Shown here: one piece after another, positions 1 through 9,586 of the stretch
Position numbering within the stretch: position 1 is the first letter of the stretch
Layout of the letters: each line of letters starts with the position of its first letter
Source: Singulisphaera acidiphila DSM 18658
Lineage (GTDB): Bacteria; Planctomycetota; Planctomycetia; Isosphaerales; Isosphaeraceae
Assembly: GCF_000242455.2 (NCBI RefSeq)
Contig: NC_019892.1
Coordinates: 6,334,744 to 6,398,743, forward strand
Length of the DNA: 64,000 nt
Direction of reading: 5' to 3'
The notes under the pieces: model-generated
What the model was told of the DNA's origin: nothing
The model's database searches: none
Seen by the model: the letters and a program-made list of their open reading frames with translations, nothing else
Translations under genes and position numbers: made by a program

Positions 1-2
1 GC

Positions 3-2618
3 ACGAGTTGGACCGGCTCGACCGTGAGCGCTTTGACTTATGCGTTTGCGGCTCCGATCCTCTTCCAATATTGCAACATTATCTTTTTGGTGGGGGCGGC
101 CTGGACGCCGCTCGGTTTCCGTGCGGCCGATCGTTGGCTCAGGCGCGGAGAACGCATGGGCCTGCTCGAGCTGGCGGTGGTTCTCTCCCTCCAAACGCTC
201 GGAGGGGATCCGCAGTCTACCTATATCACGGGCGTTTGCGCTGTGGGCTATGCCTTTGCCTTGGCTTGGCTCAGAGGACGCGCGACACCTTGGAAGATCC
301 GAACCGGACTGGTTGCCGCCATCGCCGTTGTTTCTGCCCTTGGCTATGTGGCGATCGTCCTGGGGTTGGCGGCGATCTTGCCGTCGTATCGAGTCCGACA
401 TATGCCTCCTCTGCCGCTCGCCTGGATGCCCTGGGCGCCCCCGGTGGTACTAGCCGTTTGGGGCTTGATCGGCGCAGTCCTCATCGTCCGCTGGGCGCGC
501 GGGAAGCGAGAATCCCCCCTCGTTCCGATGCTCACCGGACTGGGGAGCGCGGGGATTCTCGCCGGCTTGCTCGCCGCGGCGCAGCTTTTACCCGTTCTGG
601 AGTTCACCCGCCGGAGCGGCCGAGCGGCCGGAGGAGGCCCCCACGATATCTACCCGTTCAGCCTGGAACCGCTCCGGCTTTTCGAACTGGCTTGGCCGAA
701 CATCTTCGGGTCGAATTTCGCCGGGAACAACCATTGGTTGGCTCTGGTTCCGTACCTGAGCCAACACGCCCATATCTGGGTTCCCTCGCTCTATATGGGC
801 GGGCTGACTCTGATTCTGGCGATCGGCGTGTTTGGTTTTCGGAACGCCTCTCCTTGGCGGGGTTGGTTGTCGGCCATTGCCTTGATCAGTCTCGTTGCGA
901 GCATGGGGGAGTACAGCAGCCCCATCTGGTGGGCGCGTCAGATCCCGGCGGTTACTGAAACCCTCGGTCCGCTCGATCCGCAAGACGTCGCCGCCCTTCG
1001 ACAGGACGGAAAGCTCCGCGATGGAGATGGTGGCGTCTACTGGTTGCTATCCACCTTACTTCCCGGCTTCAATCAGTTCCGTTATCCGAGCAAGCTTTTG
1101 AGCTTCACGGCGCTCTCCGTCGCGGGGCTTGCCGGCCTCGGATTGGATGACGTACTCGTGCGTCGGCGGCGAAAAACCGAGGTGACGGCTGCGATGTTCT
1201 TCGGGCTGAGCCTGGTTGCACTGGCGATTGCTTTGGTTCGACGGCAGCAAATCGTCCATGCCTTTCTTGTAGGGGCTGCGGAGCAGAAATCGATCTTCGG
1301 GCCGTTTAACCCGCAGGGGGCTTATGATGAAATGTTTTGGTCTCTGGTCGCCGGGACAGTCACATTTGCGCTCTCTTTGCTCTTGGTCCTGAGAGGCCAG
1401 CGTGTTCCCAGGGAGGCCGCTGCGTTTGCGCTCATCCTGGTCACGGCCGACCTTGCTCTGGCCAATTCGAGGTATATCTTCACCGTTCCTCAGTCGTTGA
1501 TGGATGTGACTCCGAAGCTCGTTGAATTGATTGAAAAGGCCGAACGCGAGAGCCCACAACCTTCACCGACGCCGTTTCGAGTGCATCGGATGCCCATCTG
1601 GGATCCCTATGTCTGGCGCGATCAAGCCTCATCCGATCGTGTGGCCGACTTCGTGACCTGGGAACGGAAAACGATTCAGCCGAAGTATGGTGTGCCTTAC
1701 GGAATTCAATACACCTTGACCATGGGGGTCGCTGAACTCTACGACTACGACTGGTTCTTCGGTGGGTTTCTTCAGACGCCCGACACCGAGATGGCGAGGC
1801 GATTGGGGGCGACCCCAGGCGAGAAGATCGTTGTTTTCCCTCGTCGCGCCTTCGACCTTTGGAATACGCGTTACTTTGTGATTCCGTCGCTCCCCAACGG
1901 TTGGAAAGACGAGCACCGTGGGTTCGCGGCGTTCATCGACGATTCCGAACTGGTCTATCCTCCCCCGGAACTCTTCAAAGGACCGGGAGGCGAACAGCGC
2001 CAGAAGGACTGGGTCATGAAGGAGGATTATCAGCTCTATCGGAATCGCAAATGCTATCCTCGAGCCTGGGTCGTCCACGAAGGCAAGCCGATCAAGCCGA
2101 TCGTGGGAATGGGGCGGACCGACCGGGAGGGGCCGATGATCGAGATCCTTTTTGAGAACGATCATTTCTGGTACGACCCGAGCCTTCGGGTCTACAACCC
2201 GAGAGAGATGGCCTGGGTTGACAGTGACAAGTCGGATGAACTGAGGCCCTATCTCAGCCAGGGGGCTTCAAGTGCGGGAGAAACGGTGACCATCACCAAG
2301 TACGGGGAGCAACGCGTCGAACTCGACGTCGCCCTCGATCGTCCTGGCTTGGTGGTTCTGGCCGACGTGTTTTATCCCGGTTGGCGGCTCACCATCGACG
2401 GCAAGCCTGCACCGATCTATCGGGCCAACCGCTTGATGCGGGGGGCGGCCGTATCGTCGGGCCGGCATCACCTGGTTTATTCGTATGAGCCGGATTCTTT
2501 CCGAATGGGGAGCCGACTCTCCCTGGCAGGGCTGGCCATCGTGGCGACCCTGAGCCTCGTCTTCCGCCGCCGACCGTATTCCCCGCGCCTTGGGGCGTCA
2601 TCCGCTCTTGCTGGGTGA
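3..2618 (+). CDS. YfhO-like multi-spanning membrane protein (5' partial)
   Basis: The reading frame is open from the first bases, so the gene starts outside the window; the first possible internal start is a GTG at 24. About 871 residues are visible. The first two thirds hold many hydrophobic membrane segments separated by short loops. The C-terminal part is soluble and ends with the YPGWRLTIDGKP-type segment and a last membrane helix, as in YfhO-family proteins, which are GT-C-like membrane proteins linked to glycosylation of cell-surface polymers. Substrate and exact role cannot be read from the sequence. The next gene follows on the same strand after a 76-bp gap. The family assignment rests on overall architecture and the C-terminal motif. 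Confidence 0.75.
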   Translation, partial: TSWTGSTVSALTYAFAAPILFQYCNIIFLVGAAWTPLGFRAADRWLRRGERMGLLELAVVLSLQTLGGDPQSTYITGVCAVGYAFALAWLRGRATPWKIRTGLVAAIAVVSALGYVAIVLGLAAILPSYRVRHMPPLPLAWMPWAPPVVLAVWGLIGAVLIVRWARGKRESPLVPMLTGLGSAGILAGLLAAAQLLPVLEFTRRSGRAAGGGPHDIYPFSLEPLRLFELAWPNIFGSNFAGNNHWLALVPYLSQHAHIWVPSLYMGGLTLILAIGVFGFRNASPWRGWLSAIALISLVASMGEYSSPIWWARQIPAVTETLGPLDPQDVAALRQDGKLRDGDGGVYWLLSTLLPGFNQFRYPSKLLSFTALSVAGLAGLGLDDVLVRRRRKTEVTAAMFFGLSLVALAIALVRRQQIVHAFLVGAAEQKSIFGPFNPQGAYDEMFWSLVAGTVTFALSLLLVLRGQRVPREAAAFALILVTADLALANSRYIFTVPQSLMDVTPKLVELIEKAERESPQPSPTPFRVHRMPIWDPYVWRDQASSDRVADFVTWERKTIQPKYGVPYGIQYTLTMGVAELYDYDWFFGGFLQTPDTEMARRLGATPGEKIVVFPRRAFDLWNTRYFVIPSLPNGWKDEHRGFAAFIDDSELVYPPPELFKGPGGEQRQKDWVMKEDYQLYRNRKCYPRAWVVHEGKPIKPIVGMGRTDREGPMIEILFENDHFWYDPSLRVYNPREMAWVDSDKSDELRPYLSQGASSAGETVTITKYGEQRVELDVALDRPGLVVLADVFYPGWRLTIDGKPAPIYRANRLMRGAAVSSGRHHLVYSYEPDSFRMGSRLSLAGLAIVATLSLVFRRRPYSPRLGASSALAG

Positions 2619-2694
2619 GATTCAGGGAGGCCGCCGCCGCTTGGGGCCTTCCTCTTACCAAGGCCCCCTCAACCCACTTCAACCTTTGAGGTCG

Positions 2695-3405
2695 ATGATG
2701 AGACGAATGCCTGCCTTACTTCTCATTGGACTCTCGGCTCTGGCGGCTCCGGCCTGGGGGCAGACAGCCAAACAACCCAAGGTCGCCCCCGGTCCCAGCG
2801 AACCCGACTGGGATGTTGTTCTCAAGCAAAAGTACGGATTGTCGATGTTTGCGGACTTGCTCAACCCGGTGAAAACGACCGTCGAAGCCACGCCCGGGTT
2901 GTTCAAAAAGGCAGGGCCGGGGCCGGTGGAGTATCGACCGGCCATCGCTTTGGGGTTGGTCACCTTGAACCGGGGTGGTTGGTATGCGCCGACCAAGGAT
3001 GATCGCGCTCCAGAGAAGCACGAACTCTGGTCATATACTTGGAAGAACACGACAGAGGACGTAGAAACGGGGAAGCGGCTTCCACCTCCCCTGGCGGCCG
3101 GCTCGACGACATCGTTCGAACCGGGAGAGAAGCCGTTTGGTCTCTGGGTTTCGAATGACGGGCTGAAGGACAGCCTGGTCTTCACGCAACCTCGGCTGGT
3201 GGCGGCGAACAACCCTCGTCTCGCCCGGCAGCCTTACAAGGTGATGATCTACCCCAATCGTGACTTGAAGTCGGGGAAGCTGATTCCGCACAGCTACCTC
3301 ATCGGCTGGGAGTATTCGACCAACGACGACTTTCAAGACATCGTCTGCACCCTCGACAATGTCGACCTGGTGGACGAGGGGCCTGCTTCCGGTACCGAGA
3401 AATGA
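2695..3405 (+). CDS. Hypothetical secreted protein
   Basis: A 236-residue protein beginning MMRRMPALLLIGLSALAAP, a typical Sec signal peptide with cleavage probably after AWG near residue 22. The mature part is rich in Pro, Lys and aromatic residues and has no motif I recognise. It may be an exported planctomycete-type hypothetical. The frame extends upstream to 2590, but the start at 2695 is preferred because it puts the signal peptide at the N-terminus. It lies just downstream of the YfhO-like gene and may be co-transcribed with it. Confidence 0.7.
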   Translation: MMRRMPALLLIGLSALAAPAWGQTAKQPKVAPGPSEPDWDVVLKQKYGLSMFADLLNPVKTTVEATPGLFKKAGPGPVEYRPAIALGLVTLNRGGWYAPTKDDRAPEKHELWSYTWKNTTEDVETGKRLPPPLAAGSTTSFEPGEKPFGLWVSNDGLKDSLVFTQPRLVAANNPRLARQPYKVMIYPNRDLKSGKLIPHSYLIGWEYSTNDDFQDIVCTLDNVDLVDEGPASGTEK

Positions 3406-3524
3406 ACTGCGGAAGCCTTTGCCCCAGGCCACTTTCCGGCGGGTGGGTTTGTCGCTGCCTTGAAGGGGCGGCCGTTCCTATCCAGGGGTGAAACTTCTGG
3501 AAAATCTCGGATGCGTATGTGTAA

Positions 3525-3574
3525 TGCAATGCAGCCTCGCAGGGGTGACCGCGTCACCCCTTCGAGGCATTGCA
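3525..3574. repeat. Long imperfect hairpin between convergent genes
   Basis: An inverted repeat with a 9-bp inner stem (AGGGGTGAC / GTCACCCCT), a 3-nt loop, one mismatch, a 6-bp GCCTCG/CGAGGC stem and, after a 3-nt bulge, a further TGCAAT/ATTGCA pairing. It lies between the ends of the convergent genes at 3405 and 3654. A run of seven A follows on the plus strand, so neither strand has the U-tract of a classical terminator. Confidence 0.55.
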
Positions 3575-3653
3575 AAAAAAGCGAACATCATTTTCTGGTG
3601 ATCTTCCGCCCAACGACCGTGGACGGAGACTCGCGATTCGAGACGATGGTGAG

Positions 3654-6600
3654 TCAAGCGGGGGGGTTGGCCGCTTCCGTTTCCTTCGGGCTTTCCGGGG
3701 TTGGCCGATCCACCTTGGGGGCGTCCTGGGCTGGTTTGTCGGGCTCTGTCTGTGGTTTTGCCTCATCGGCCTTGGGTGTGGCCTCCTCGGCTTTCGGCTT
3801 GGCGTCCTCAGTCTGATTGGTTGACTTGGGCAGGGGGAGGGGAGGGACCGGCTTGCCCAGCTTTTCCAGGTAATAGGCCACGACCGGGCGGGTCGGCAGG
3901 TTGGGCAACAAGTTCAGGGCTGCGATGAAATCCTCCGCCGCCTGAGTGGACTCGCCCGATTCGAGCTCGCAGAGTGCGAGCTCGTTCTGCCAGCCTGCCT
4001 GGGTCGTCAATTTTCCAGGCAGGTTCATCAAGGTCGTGCTGGCCGACTTCGCTTCGCCGTGAAGCAGCGACGTTCCCGCCCCCAGCGCCGCGAAACTTCG
4101 CTCGAAGCGGATCTGCCTGATGCCGTAGTTCCTCCAGAGGGATGCCGCGTAACTGTAATTGCCAAGCAGAAAGTAAACGCGTCCCTGGCGGTAGGCGGAG
4201 GTCCCTGGTTCTGCCCCGAGCGTGGGGTCATCAATGGTGGTGCTTGTGGCCAGGATGTCGAGTGCCTTCTCGGGCTGGCCGGTGTCGCAGTAAAGATCGA
4301 CCAGCAGCGGTTTCACGGTGTTGACCGAGACGTTGATCTGAAGCGCTTCTTCCAGTTCCTGGATCGCCAGCCCAGGCGCGCCCTGGCGCATGGCGTAGTC
4401 CGCGCGTTCGATCGGTCCGAGTTGTTGCTCACCGAGCATCTCCGTCAGGCTCTCTTGAAGCTGCTTGATCTGGTCGTCGAGCAGGTTGAATTGCCGGCTC
4501 AGTTGGCTCTGAAATTCCGGATTCTCCTGATCCGAGTGCGCGAGTGCCGCCTGGAGTCGGTCACGGGTCAGATCAAGGAAGTTCATAGACATGTAGAGTT
4601 CAGAGAGCTCGAGGTTGAGTCGGAAGAGAGCCAGGCGTTCCTCACGCCGCTTGGGAGGCGGGGTTGACTGGATGGCGAAATTCAGCGAGGTCACGCGCTG
4701 GCGGAACCGATTCATGAGCAGTCGAGGCTGGAGAACGACCCGGTTCAGGGCGTCGCGATTTTCGGGAGTCAGCTTGATACCGGTTAGCAGGGCGGATTCC
4801 TGGATCATCAGGTCGCGATAGGCCCGGCTCAAGATCCGGTACGCTTGCGTATCGTCCGGTTTTCGGCTGAGCGCGATCCTTGCTTCACGGATCGCCAGGA
4901 GACAGCGGGCGGGATCCGGGATTGATGTGGCATCGGCCTCGCTCGTCAGGCCCTGCAACCAACGCTCCGCCGCCTCGGTATGGGGTTGCGGATAGGTCCC
5001 GAAGCGATTCTGAAAGATCTCGTCCATGCGGCCCACCGGGGTGGGAGGCCGGTCAAAGGGGGGGAGGGCCTTCTCCGAGCGATAAGCGAGCGTTTCGGGC
5101 TCGAGCCGGGACGACTCGAAAAAGGCGAGGTCGGCTGCCGGAGCGTCGGCGCGGCCGAACATGACCACGCTGCCATCGTCATAGAAGGGGATCCAGTTGG
5201 GGCTCTGCATCAAGCTCCGATAGGTCTTCGGGGCGGTCGACGGCTCGATCATCACGGCGCTGATCCCAGAGCGGTCGAGGAGCGGCTTCCAGGTCTGGAC
5301 CGCATCTTCGGCCAGTGCCAGGCGGATCTGGTGCAATTCCTCCTGGAGCGCCTGCGGGTAGAGGTGCGCGCGGCCGTCGATGAACGGGCGCTGGTGAGGG
5401 GAAGCCCTCCAGATCAGCGAATCGCCCTGCAACCGCGTTGTGTTGAGGATATGGCCTTGGATCTTCGCCGACTTGAGATAGTCGGCCGCCTCGAAGGCGA
5501 AGTCGTCGGGGTTGAAGCCAAACCCAAAAACACTCTCACCTGTCGTCCGGCCGTAGCCGGTCAGGCATTTGGCCACCAGGAGAAAAACCAGAAGAATGGT
5601 CACGAAGCGACCGCCGGTCGACCAGGCTGTCCACCCTCGGCCGAGACGACCTTCCAGCCCAAACCGGTCTTGATACCACTCCTGACCATTCAACATCAGC
5701 GTGGCGGCGAAGATGATCGCGAAGTAGCTGCCAAACCGGATGTAGAGGGCCCAAAGGAAGGCCATGATCGCGAACGTCAGGAATCGACTGGCCGAGAATC
5801 GCTTGCGGTTCAGTACGAACGAGAAGAGGCCCAGGAGCACGATCACCAGGTAGAAGGCGATCAGTAGCATCCAGACCGAACCCGGCTGCGTGGGGTTCCG
5901 CCCGCGAATCCCCTTGCCGAAGTACGAGAGCTGCTCGCTGGAGACGACGCCTCCCGCCGACTGGAAGAGTTGAAGGAAAGGCTCGAAGGCGGCCAGATAG
6001 GCCAGGTGCCAGGACGGGTTGAGCAAGCAAGCCGCGGCGCAGAGGCCGACCAAGCTCAGGCCCCGAGTCCAGGGCAAGGGGTCCACCCCTTCCTTGGGGC
6101 CGGCCGTTCGGAAACGGCGGCCGATGACCGTTGCCGTGAGCAGGAAGAGGCCGATCAGGAAGGAGTCGCTGACGTTGGCCCAGAGCAGAAACAAGGGGAC
6201 CAACCCATAAGCGGCACGCGGCCGATCAAGGTTGATCGTGCGGTGCAAGAGCAGCAACTCCACCGCAAGGAAGAGCTGTCCCCACGTCTCCGGTGAAACG
6301 GAGGCCGGCCCTGCGATCCCACCGAGCATCACGCCCAACGGACTGTAGACGGCTCCCAGTGCGAGGGTGGCGCAAACGGCCGACCACCACAAGCCCGGTC
6401 CGGAGCGTCGTATCCCGAGCAACACGAGCAACGTTGCGACTCGGATCAGGGCCGTTAAACCGACCAAGGCCCCCGCACCCACCTGCTCGGACCGACGCGT
6501 GGGCGAGATCACGTCATTATTGTCGGGTGGAACCAGGCGGTAGGCCCCATCGTAGAGCAGGGCATGACTCCATTCAAAGAGCCAGGGGATGTTGATCCAG

Positions 6601-6914
6601 CGTTTGCCTTGCATCGTATACGAAAAGGGATCCGCGACGAGCGGTACCGGTACCCCTTTGGCTGCCATAACTTGGCCGGACTTTAGCTGTGACCAGATCG
6701 AGGAGTGGGAGATCTTATTGGCCGAGGCGACAAAGACCAGTAAGACGACTCCGAGAACGACATAGAGGTCGTAATAGGCGTTCCATTCGCGCACTCGCTC
6801 CCCAGTCCAAGGCTCAGGCGCGGGAGGGGGCGTCTCGGCGACCGCTACTGCATCGACGGAGGAGGCCGTTTTTTCGGACTCGGAGCGAGATACAGGCGTT
6901 TCGGATTGGGTCAT
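3654..6914 (-). CDS. Large membrane protein with C-terminal TPR region
   Basis: A 1086-residue protein. After a Pro/Glu-rich cytosolic N-terminus, about ten hydrophobic segments lie between residues 50 and 480, with the layout of GT-C/dolichyl-phosphate-mannosyltransferase-like planctomycete membrane proteins. The second half (roughly 680-1040) is helical with TPR-like repeats (for example SRAYRDLMIQESALLTGI and QPEKALDILATSTTID). The tail is a Lys/Pro/Glu/Ala low-complexity stretch. I chose the ATG at 6914, giving MTQSETPV, rather than an upstream extension to 6983 that adds an unlikely leader. Function unknown; it is probably an envelope protein. Confidence 0.75.
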   Translation of the reverse strand: MTQSETPVSRSESEKTASSVDAVAVAETPPPAPEPWTGERVREWNAYYDLYVVLGVVLLVFVASANKISHSSIWSQLKSGQVMAAKGVPVPLVADPFSYTMQGKRWINIPWLFEWSHALLYDGAYRLVPPDNNDVISPTRRSEQVGAGALVGLTALIRVATLLVLLGIRRSGPGLWWSAVCATLALGAVYSPLGVMLGGIAGPASVSPETWGQLFLAVELLLLHRTINLDRPRAAYGLVPLFLLWANVSDSFLIGLFLLTATVIGRRFRTAGPKEGVDPLPWTRGLSLVGLCAAACLLNPSWHLAYLAAFEPFLQLFQSAGGVVSSEQLSYFGKGIRGRNPTQPGSVWMLLIAFYLVIVLLGLFSFVLNRKRFSASRFLTFAIMAFLWALYIRFGSYFAIIFAATLMLNGQEWYQDRFGLEGRLGRGWTAWSTGGRFVTILLVFLLVAKCLTGYGRTTGESVFGFGFNPDDFAFEAADYLKSAKIQGHILNTTRLQGDSLIWRASPHQRPFIDGRAHLYPQALQEELHQIRLALAEDAVQTWKPLLDRSGISAVMIEPSTAPKTYRSLMQSPNWIPFYDDGSVVMFGRADAPAADLAFFESSRLEPETLAYRSEKALPPFDRPPTPVGRMDEIFQNRFGTYPQPHTEAAERWLQGLTSEADATSIPDPARCLLAIREARIALSRKPDDTQAYRILSRAYRDLMIQESALLTGIKLTPENRDALNRVVLQPRLLMNRFRQRVTSLNFAIQSTPPPKRREERLALFRLNLELSELYMSMNFLDLTRDRLQAALAHSDQENPEFQSQLSRQFNLLDDQIKQLQESLTEMLGEQQLGPIERADYAMRQGAPGLAIQELEEALQINVSVNTVKPLLVDLYCDTGQPEKALDILATSTTIDDPTLGAEPGTSAYRQGRVYFLLGNYSYAASLWRNYGIRQIRFERSFAALGAGTSLLHGEAKSASTTLMNLPGKLTTQAGWQNELALCELESGESTQAAEDFIAALNLLPNLPTRPVVAYYLEKLGKPVPPLPLPKSTNQTEDAKPKAEEATPKADEAKPQTEPDKPAQDAPKVDRPTPESPKETEAANPPA

Positions 6915-7056
6915 CAGATCAGTCGCGGCTGGGGATGAGTAATGAAAGATGGCGCGTACGCCGTAAGGGTGAAGCGAGGTCACTATGCTAGAAGCCCTTC
7001 ACAGGCTCGGTCAAGGGGGGTGGATGTTTCCCATCAAGGTCTCGTTTGAGGGTCCG

Positions 7057-7084
7057 TTGACTTCCGTTTCCCCTAATCTAGAAT
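7057..7084 (+). promoter_or_regulatory. Predicted sigma70-type promoter for the GT2 gene
   Basis: A TTGACT -35 box and a TAGAAT -10 box are separated by 16 bp. Transcription would start near 7091, about 30 bases upstream of the ATG at 7121. Assignment by consensus only. Confidence 0.5.
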
Positions 7085-7120
7085 GCGAGGGTCCAAGAAT
7101 TGCGGGAAGATTGAGTTAAG

Positions 7121-7885
7121 ATGTTTAAGAGTGCGGGAATTGATGTCCGTGGGCCGCGAGTTCGCGTAATGAGAATACTCACCGCCATTCCTGTTCACAA
7201 TGAAGAGGCTCACCTCGAGTCCGTTCTGACCGAGGTTCTGCGCTTCAGCGAGGACGTTCTCGTTGTGGACGATGGTTCCACCGACCGAACTCCCGACCTG
7301 CTCCGGAACTTCTCGTCGGTCCAGGTGATTCGTCACCCCAAGAACCTTGGATACGGCGCGGGGCTCCGCAGCGCATTCGAGCGGACCCTTGAGGGGAAGT
7401 ACGACGGCTTGGTCACGCTCGATTGTGATGGCCAGCACGAGCCTTGCCGGATCCCCGAAATCGCGTCGCACCTGGACCAGGCGGACATCGTTTCGGGGAG
7501 CCGATATCTGCAGATCTTCGACCCGTCGCAGATCCCACCCGAAGAGCGGCGGCGGATCAACGTCGAGGTGACGCGCTGGCTCAATGAGTGCCTTGGGCTC
7601 AACGTGACCGACGCCTTCTGCGGCTTCAAAGCCTATCGGGCCTCGGCGCTCCCTGCGTTCGAGATCACCGACCTGGGTTATGCCATGCCGCTCCAGGTCT
7701 GGGTCCAGGCGGTCGCGCATCAGTTGTCGATCCTCGAGGTGCCTGTCCCCTTGATCTATCTCGACGAGTCGCGAGCCTTCGGGGGCGCCCTCGACCAGGC
7801 CGACTATCGTTTGAACCACTATCGGTCGGTCTTTCACGAAGCGATGCGCCGAGCGGGCCTCGAGGTTTCCGGGGGATGTCGTTGA
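7121..7885 (+). CDS. Family 2 glycosyltransferase
   Basis: A 254-residue GT-A fold glycosyltransferase resembling dolichyl-phosphate mannose synthase-like enzymes. Visible motifs are IPVHNEEAHLE near residue 23, VVDDGSTDRTPD near 45 (nucleotide binding) and the metal-binding LDCDGQHEP near 103. There are no obvious membrane helices at the C-terminus. A GGGA ribosome-binding site stands 10 bases before the ATG at 7121; the alternative ATG at 7169 (MRILTAIP) matches the usual family N-terminus better. The stop codon overlaps or abuts the start of the next gene, so the two are probably translationally coupled. The acceptor is unknown. Confidence 0.85.
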   Translation: MFKSAGIDVRGPRVRVMRILTAIPVHNEEAHLESVLTEVLRFSEDVLVVDDGSTDRTPDLLRNFSSVQVIRHPKNLGYGAGLRSAFERTLEGKYDGLVTLDCDGQHEPCRIPEIASHLDQADIVSGSRYLQIFDPSQIPPEERRRINVEVTRWLNECLGLNVTDAFCGFKAYRASALPAFEITDLGYAMPLQVWVQAVAHQLSILEVPVPLIYLDESRAFGGALDQADYRLNHYRSVFHEAMRRAGLEVSGGCR

Positions 7886-9498
7886 TGAGCACCCACCGCC
7901 TGCGGGCCCCTTCAGACGACGGAGCCTTGCTCGCGGTTCCTCCCCTGGGCGAGGCGGCCCCGGTCACCGCGGGCAATGTCGAACGCTTGGGACGCTGGGA
8001 CTACGACTTTCAAGGGAGGCGGTCCAGTCGGCTCCGTGGCCAAGTGCGCTCGCAGGTCCTCAAAGGGGCACGCGACTACCTGACTCGGCTCGGACTCGAT
8101 GTTCCGGCCCATGCCGACTCGTCGGTCCCCTTGGTCGTGACCGGGCATCAACCCGAGCTGTATCATCCGGGCGTCTGGGTCAAGAATTTCGCCGTTGCCG
8201 CGCTCGCCCAACACCAGCGCGGGATCGGCCTGAATTTCATCGTTGATAACGACCTTCACAAGTCGTCGGCCATTCGTGTTCCTCAGAAGAGCGTCGACGG
8301 TGGTCTCCAGGTCCAACGCGTCGAGTACGATCAGTGGACAGGCGATCTCCCGTTTGAAGATCTGAATGTGAAAGATGAAGGCCTCTTCGAGTCGTTCGGG
8401 ACCCGCGTCCGCGCTGTCTTGACCGACTCCGTGGCCGACCCTCTGATCGACACGTTCTGGCCGCTGGTCCTCAAACGCCGTGAGCAGACCCGGCGACTCG
8501 GCTTGCGGTTCGCTGCGGCCCGTCGCGAGCTCGAAGGTTCGTGGGGGGTCCACAACGCCGAGATTCCGCTGAGTGCCGTGTGCGAGACCGAAGGGTTTCT
8601 TTGGTTCGCCTCACACCTCCTGGCGGATCTACCCCGGTTTCAAACCGTACACAACGAGGCCCTGGCCCGCTACCGCGCCCGGTATCAGATCCGGAGCCGG
8701 CACCATCCGGTTCCCGCGTTGAGTCGTCAGGATGAGTGGCGTGAGGCCCCATTCTGGGTCTGGCGTGGTTCGGAACCGAGACGCCGATCGCTCTTTGTCC
8801 GGCAACTCCCTCGAACCATGGAACTTCGCGCGGGGGGCGAGGATCAGCCGTTCCTCGAACTGCCGCTGGCCCCCGACCGCGACGCCTGTTGTGCCGTTGA
8901 GCAATTGCTGAACCTGCCGGCCCAGAGGATCCGACTGAGGACGCGGGCGCTCACGACCACGATGTTTGCTCGTCTCTTGCTCGGTGACCTCTTCGTCCAT
9001 GGTATCGGCGGTGCCAAGTACGATGAGTTGGGCGACGAGATTATCCGTGGCTTCTTCGCGATCGAGCCGCCCGACTACCTGACGCTTTCGATGACCCTTT
9101 GGCTGGGGCTCGGTCTTGACCCGGCCGGCGCGGAACGTCTGGCTTCGCTCAATCGCAGTCTCCGCGACCTGACTTATAATCCTGACCGTCACGTCGCGGA
9201 ACTGACGCCCGAAACGCAAGCGCTCGTGGCCGCGAAACAGGCTGCGATTGCATCTTCGGTCGCGTCGCACCAAGAGCGGCTTGCGAGATTCCAGGAGATC
9301 CGCCGGCTGAATGAATCGCTCCAGGTCGGAGTGAATCCGATCCGCGATCAGTTGCAAGCCGAGCAAGCACGCATGGTGGCAGTCGTGGGGCGAAATGTGG
9401 TGGCACGGAACCGAGAATACGCCTTTGTGTTGCATTCTGAGCGTCGATTGCACGAAGTGCTGGTCGGATCGATGGGCCTGCCCGCGTCGGGTGAATGA
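7876..9498 (+). CDS. Conserved protein, distantly BshC-like
   Basis: A 540-residue soluble protein. Its VVTGHQPELYHPG segment and a later LFVHGIGGAKYDELGDEI segment resemble the corresponding blocks of BshC, the putative bacillithiol synthase. A predicted coiled-coil-like helical stretch lies in the last 100 residues. Two start codons fit: ATG at 7876 (GAGG 9 bases upstream) and ATG at 7885, which overlaps the stop of the glycosyltransferase gene by one base. Either way the two genes are coupled. The BshC relation is inferred from short motifs, and no other bacillithiol gene is in the window, so a function should not be assumed. Confidence 0.7.
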   Translation: MSLMSTHRLRAPSDDGALLAVPPLGEAAPVTAGNVERLGRWDYDFQGRRSSRLRGQVRSQVLKGARDYLTRLGLDVPAHADSSVPLVVTGHQPELYHPGVWVKNFAVAALAQHQRGIGLNFIVDNDLHKSSAIRVPQKSVDGGLQVQRVEYDQWTGDLPFEDLNVKDEGLFESFGTRVRAVLTDSVADPLIDTFWPLVLKRREQTRRLGLRFAAARRELEGSWGVHNAEIPLSAVCETEGFLWFASHLLADLPRFQTVHNEALARYRARYQIRSRHHPVPALSRQDEWREAPFWVWRGSEPRRRSLFVRQLPRTMELRAGGEDQPFLELPLAPDRDACCAVEQLLNLPAQRIRLRTRALTTTMFARLLLGDLFVHGIGGAKYDELGDEIIRGFFAIEPPDYLTLSMTLWLGLGLDPAGAERLASLNRSLRDLTYNPDRHVAELTPETQALVAAKQAAIASSVASHQERLARFQEIRRLNESLQVGVNPIRDQLQAEQARMVAVVGRNVVARNREYAFVLHSERRLHEVLVGSMGLPASGE

Positions 9499-9586
9499 GT
9501 CCTGTCGAAAAAAACGGCAAAAAGTCCGCCCTTGATTGCGGCGAACCCCTCGGTTTGGCCTTAGAATAATTGATGAGAGGGCATCA

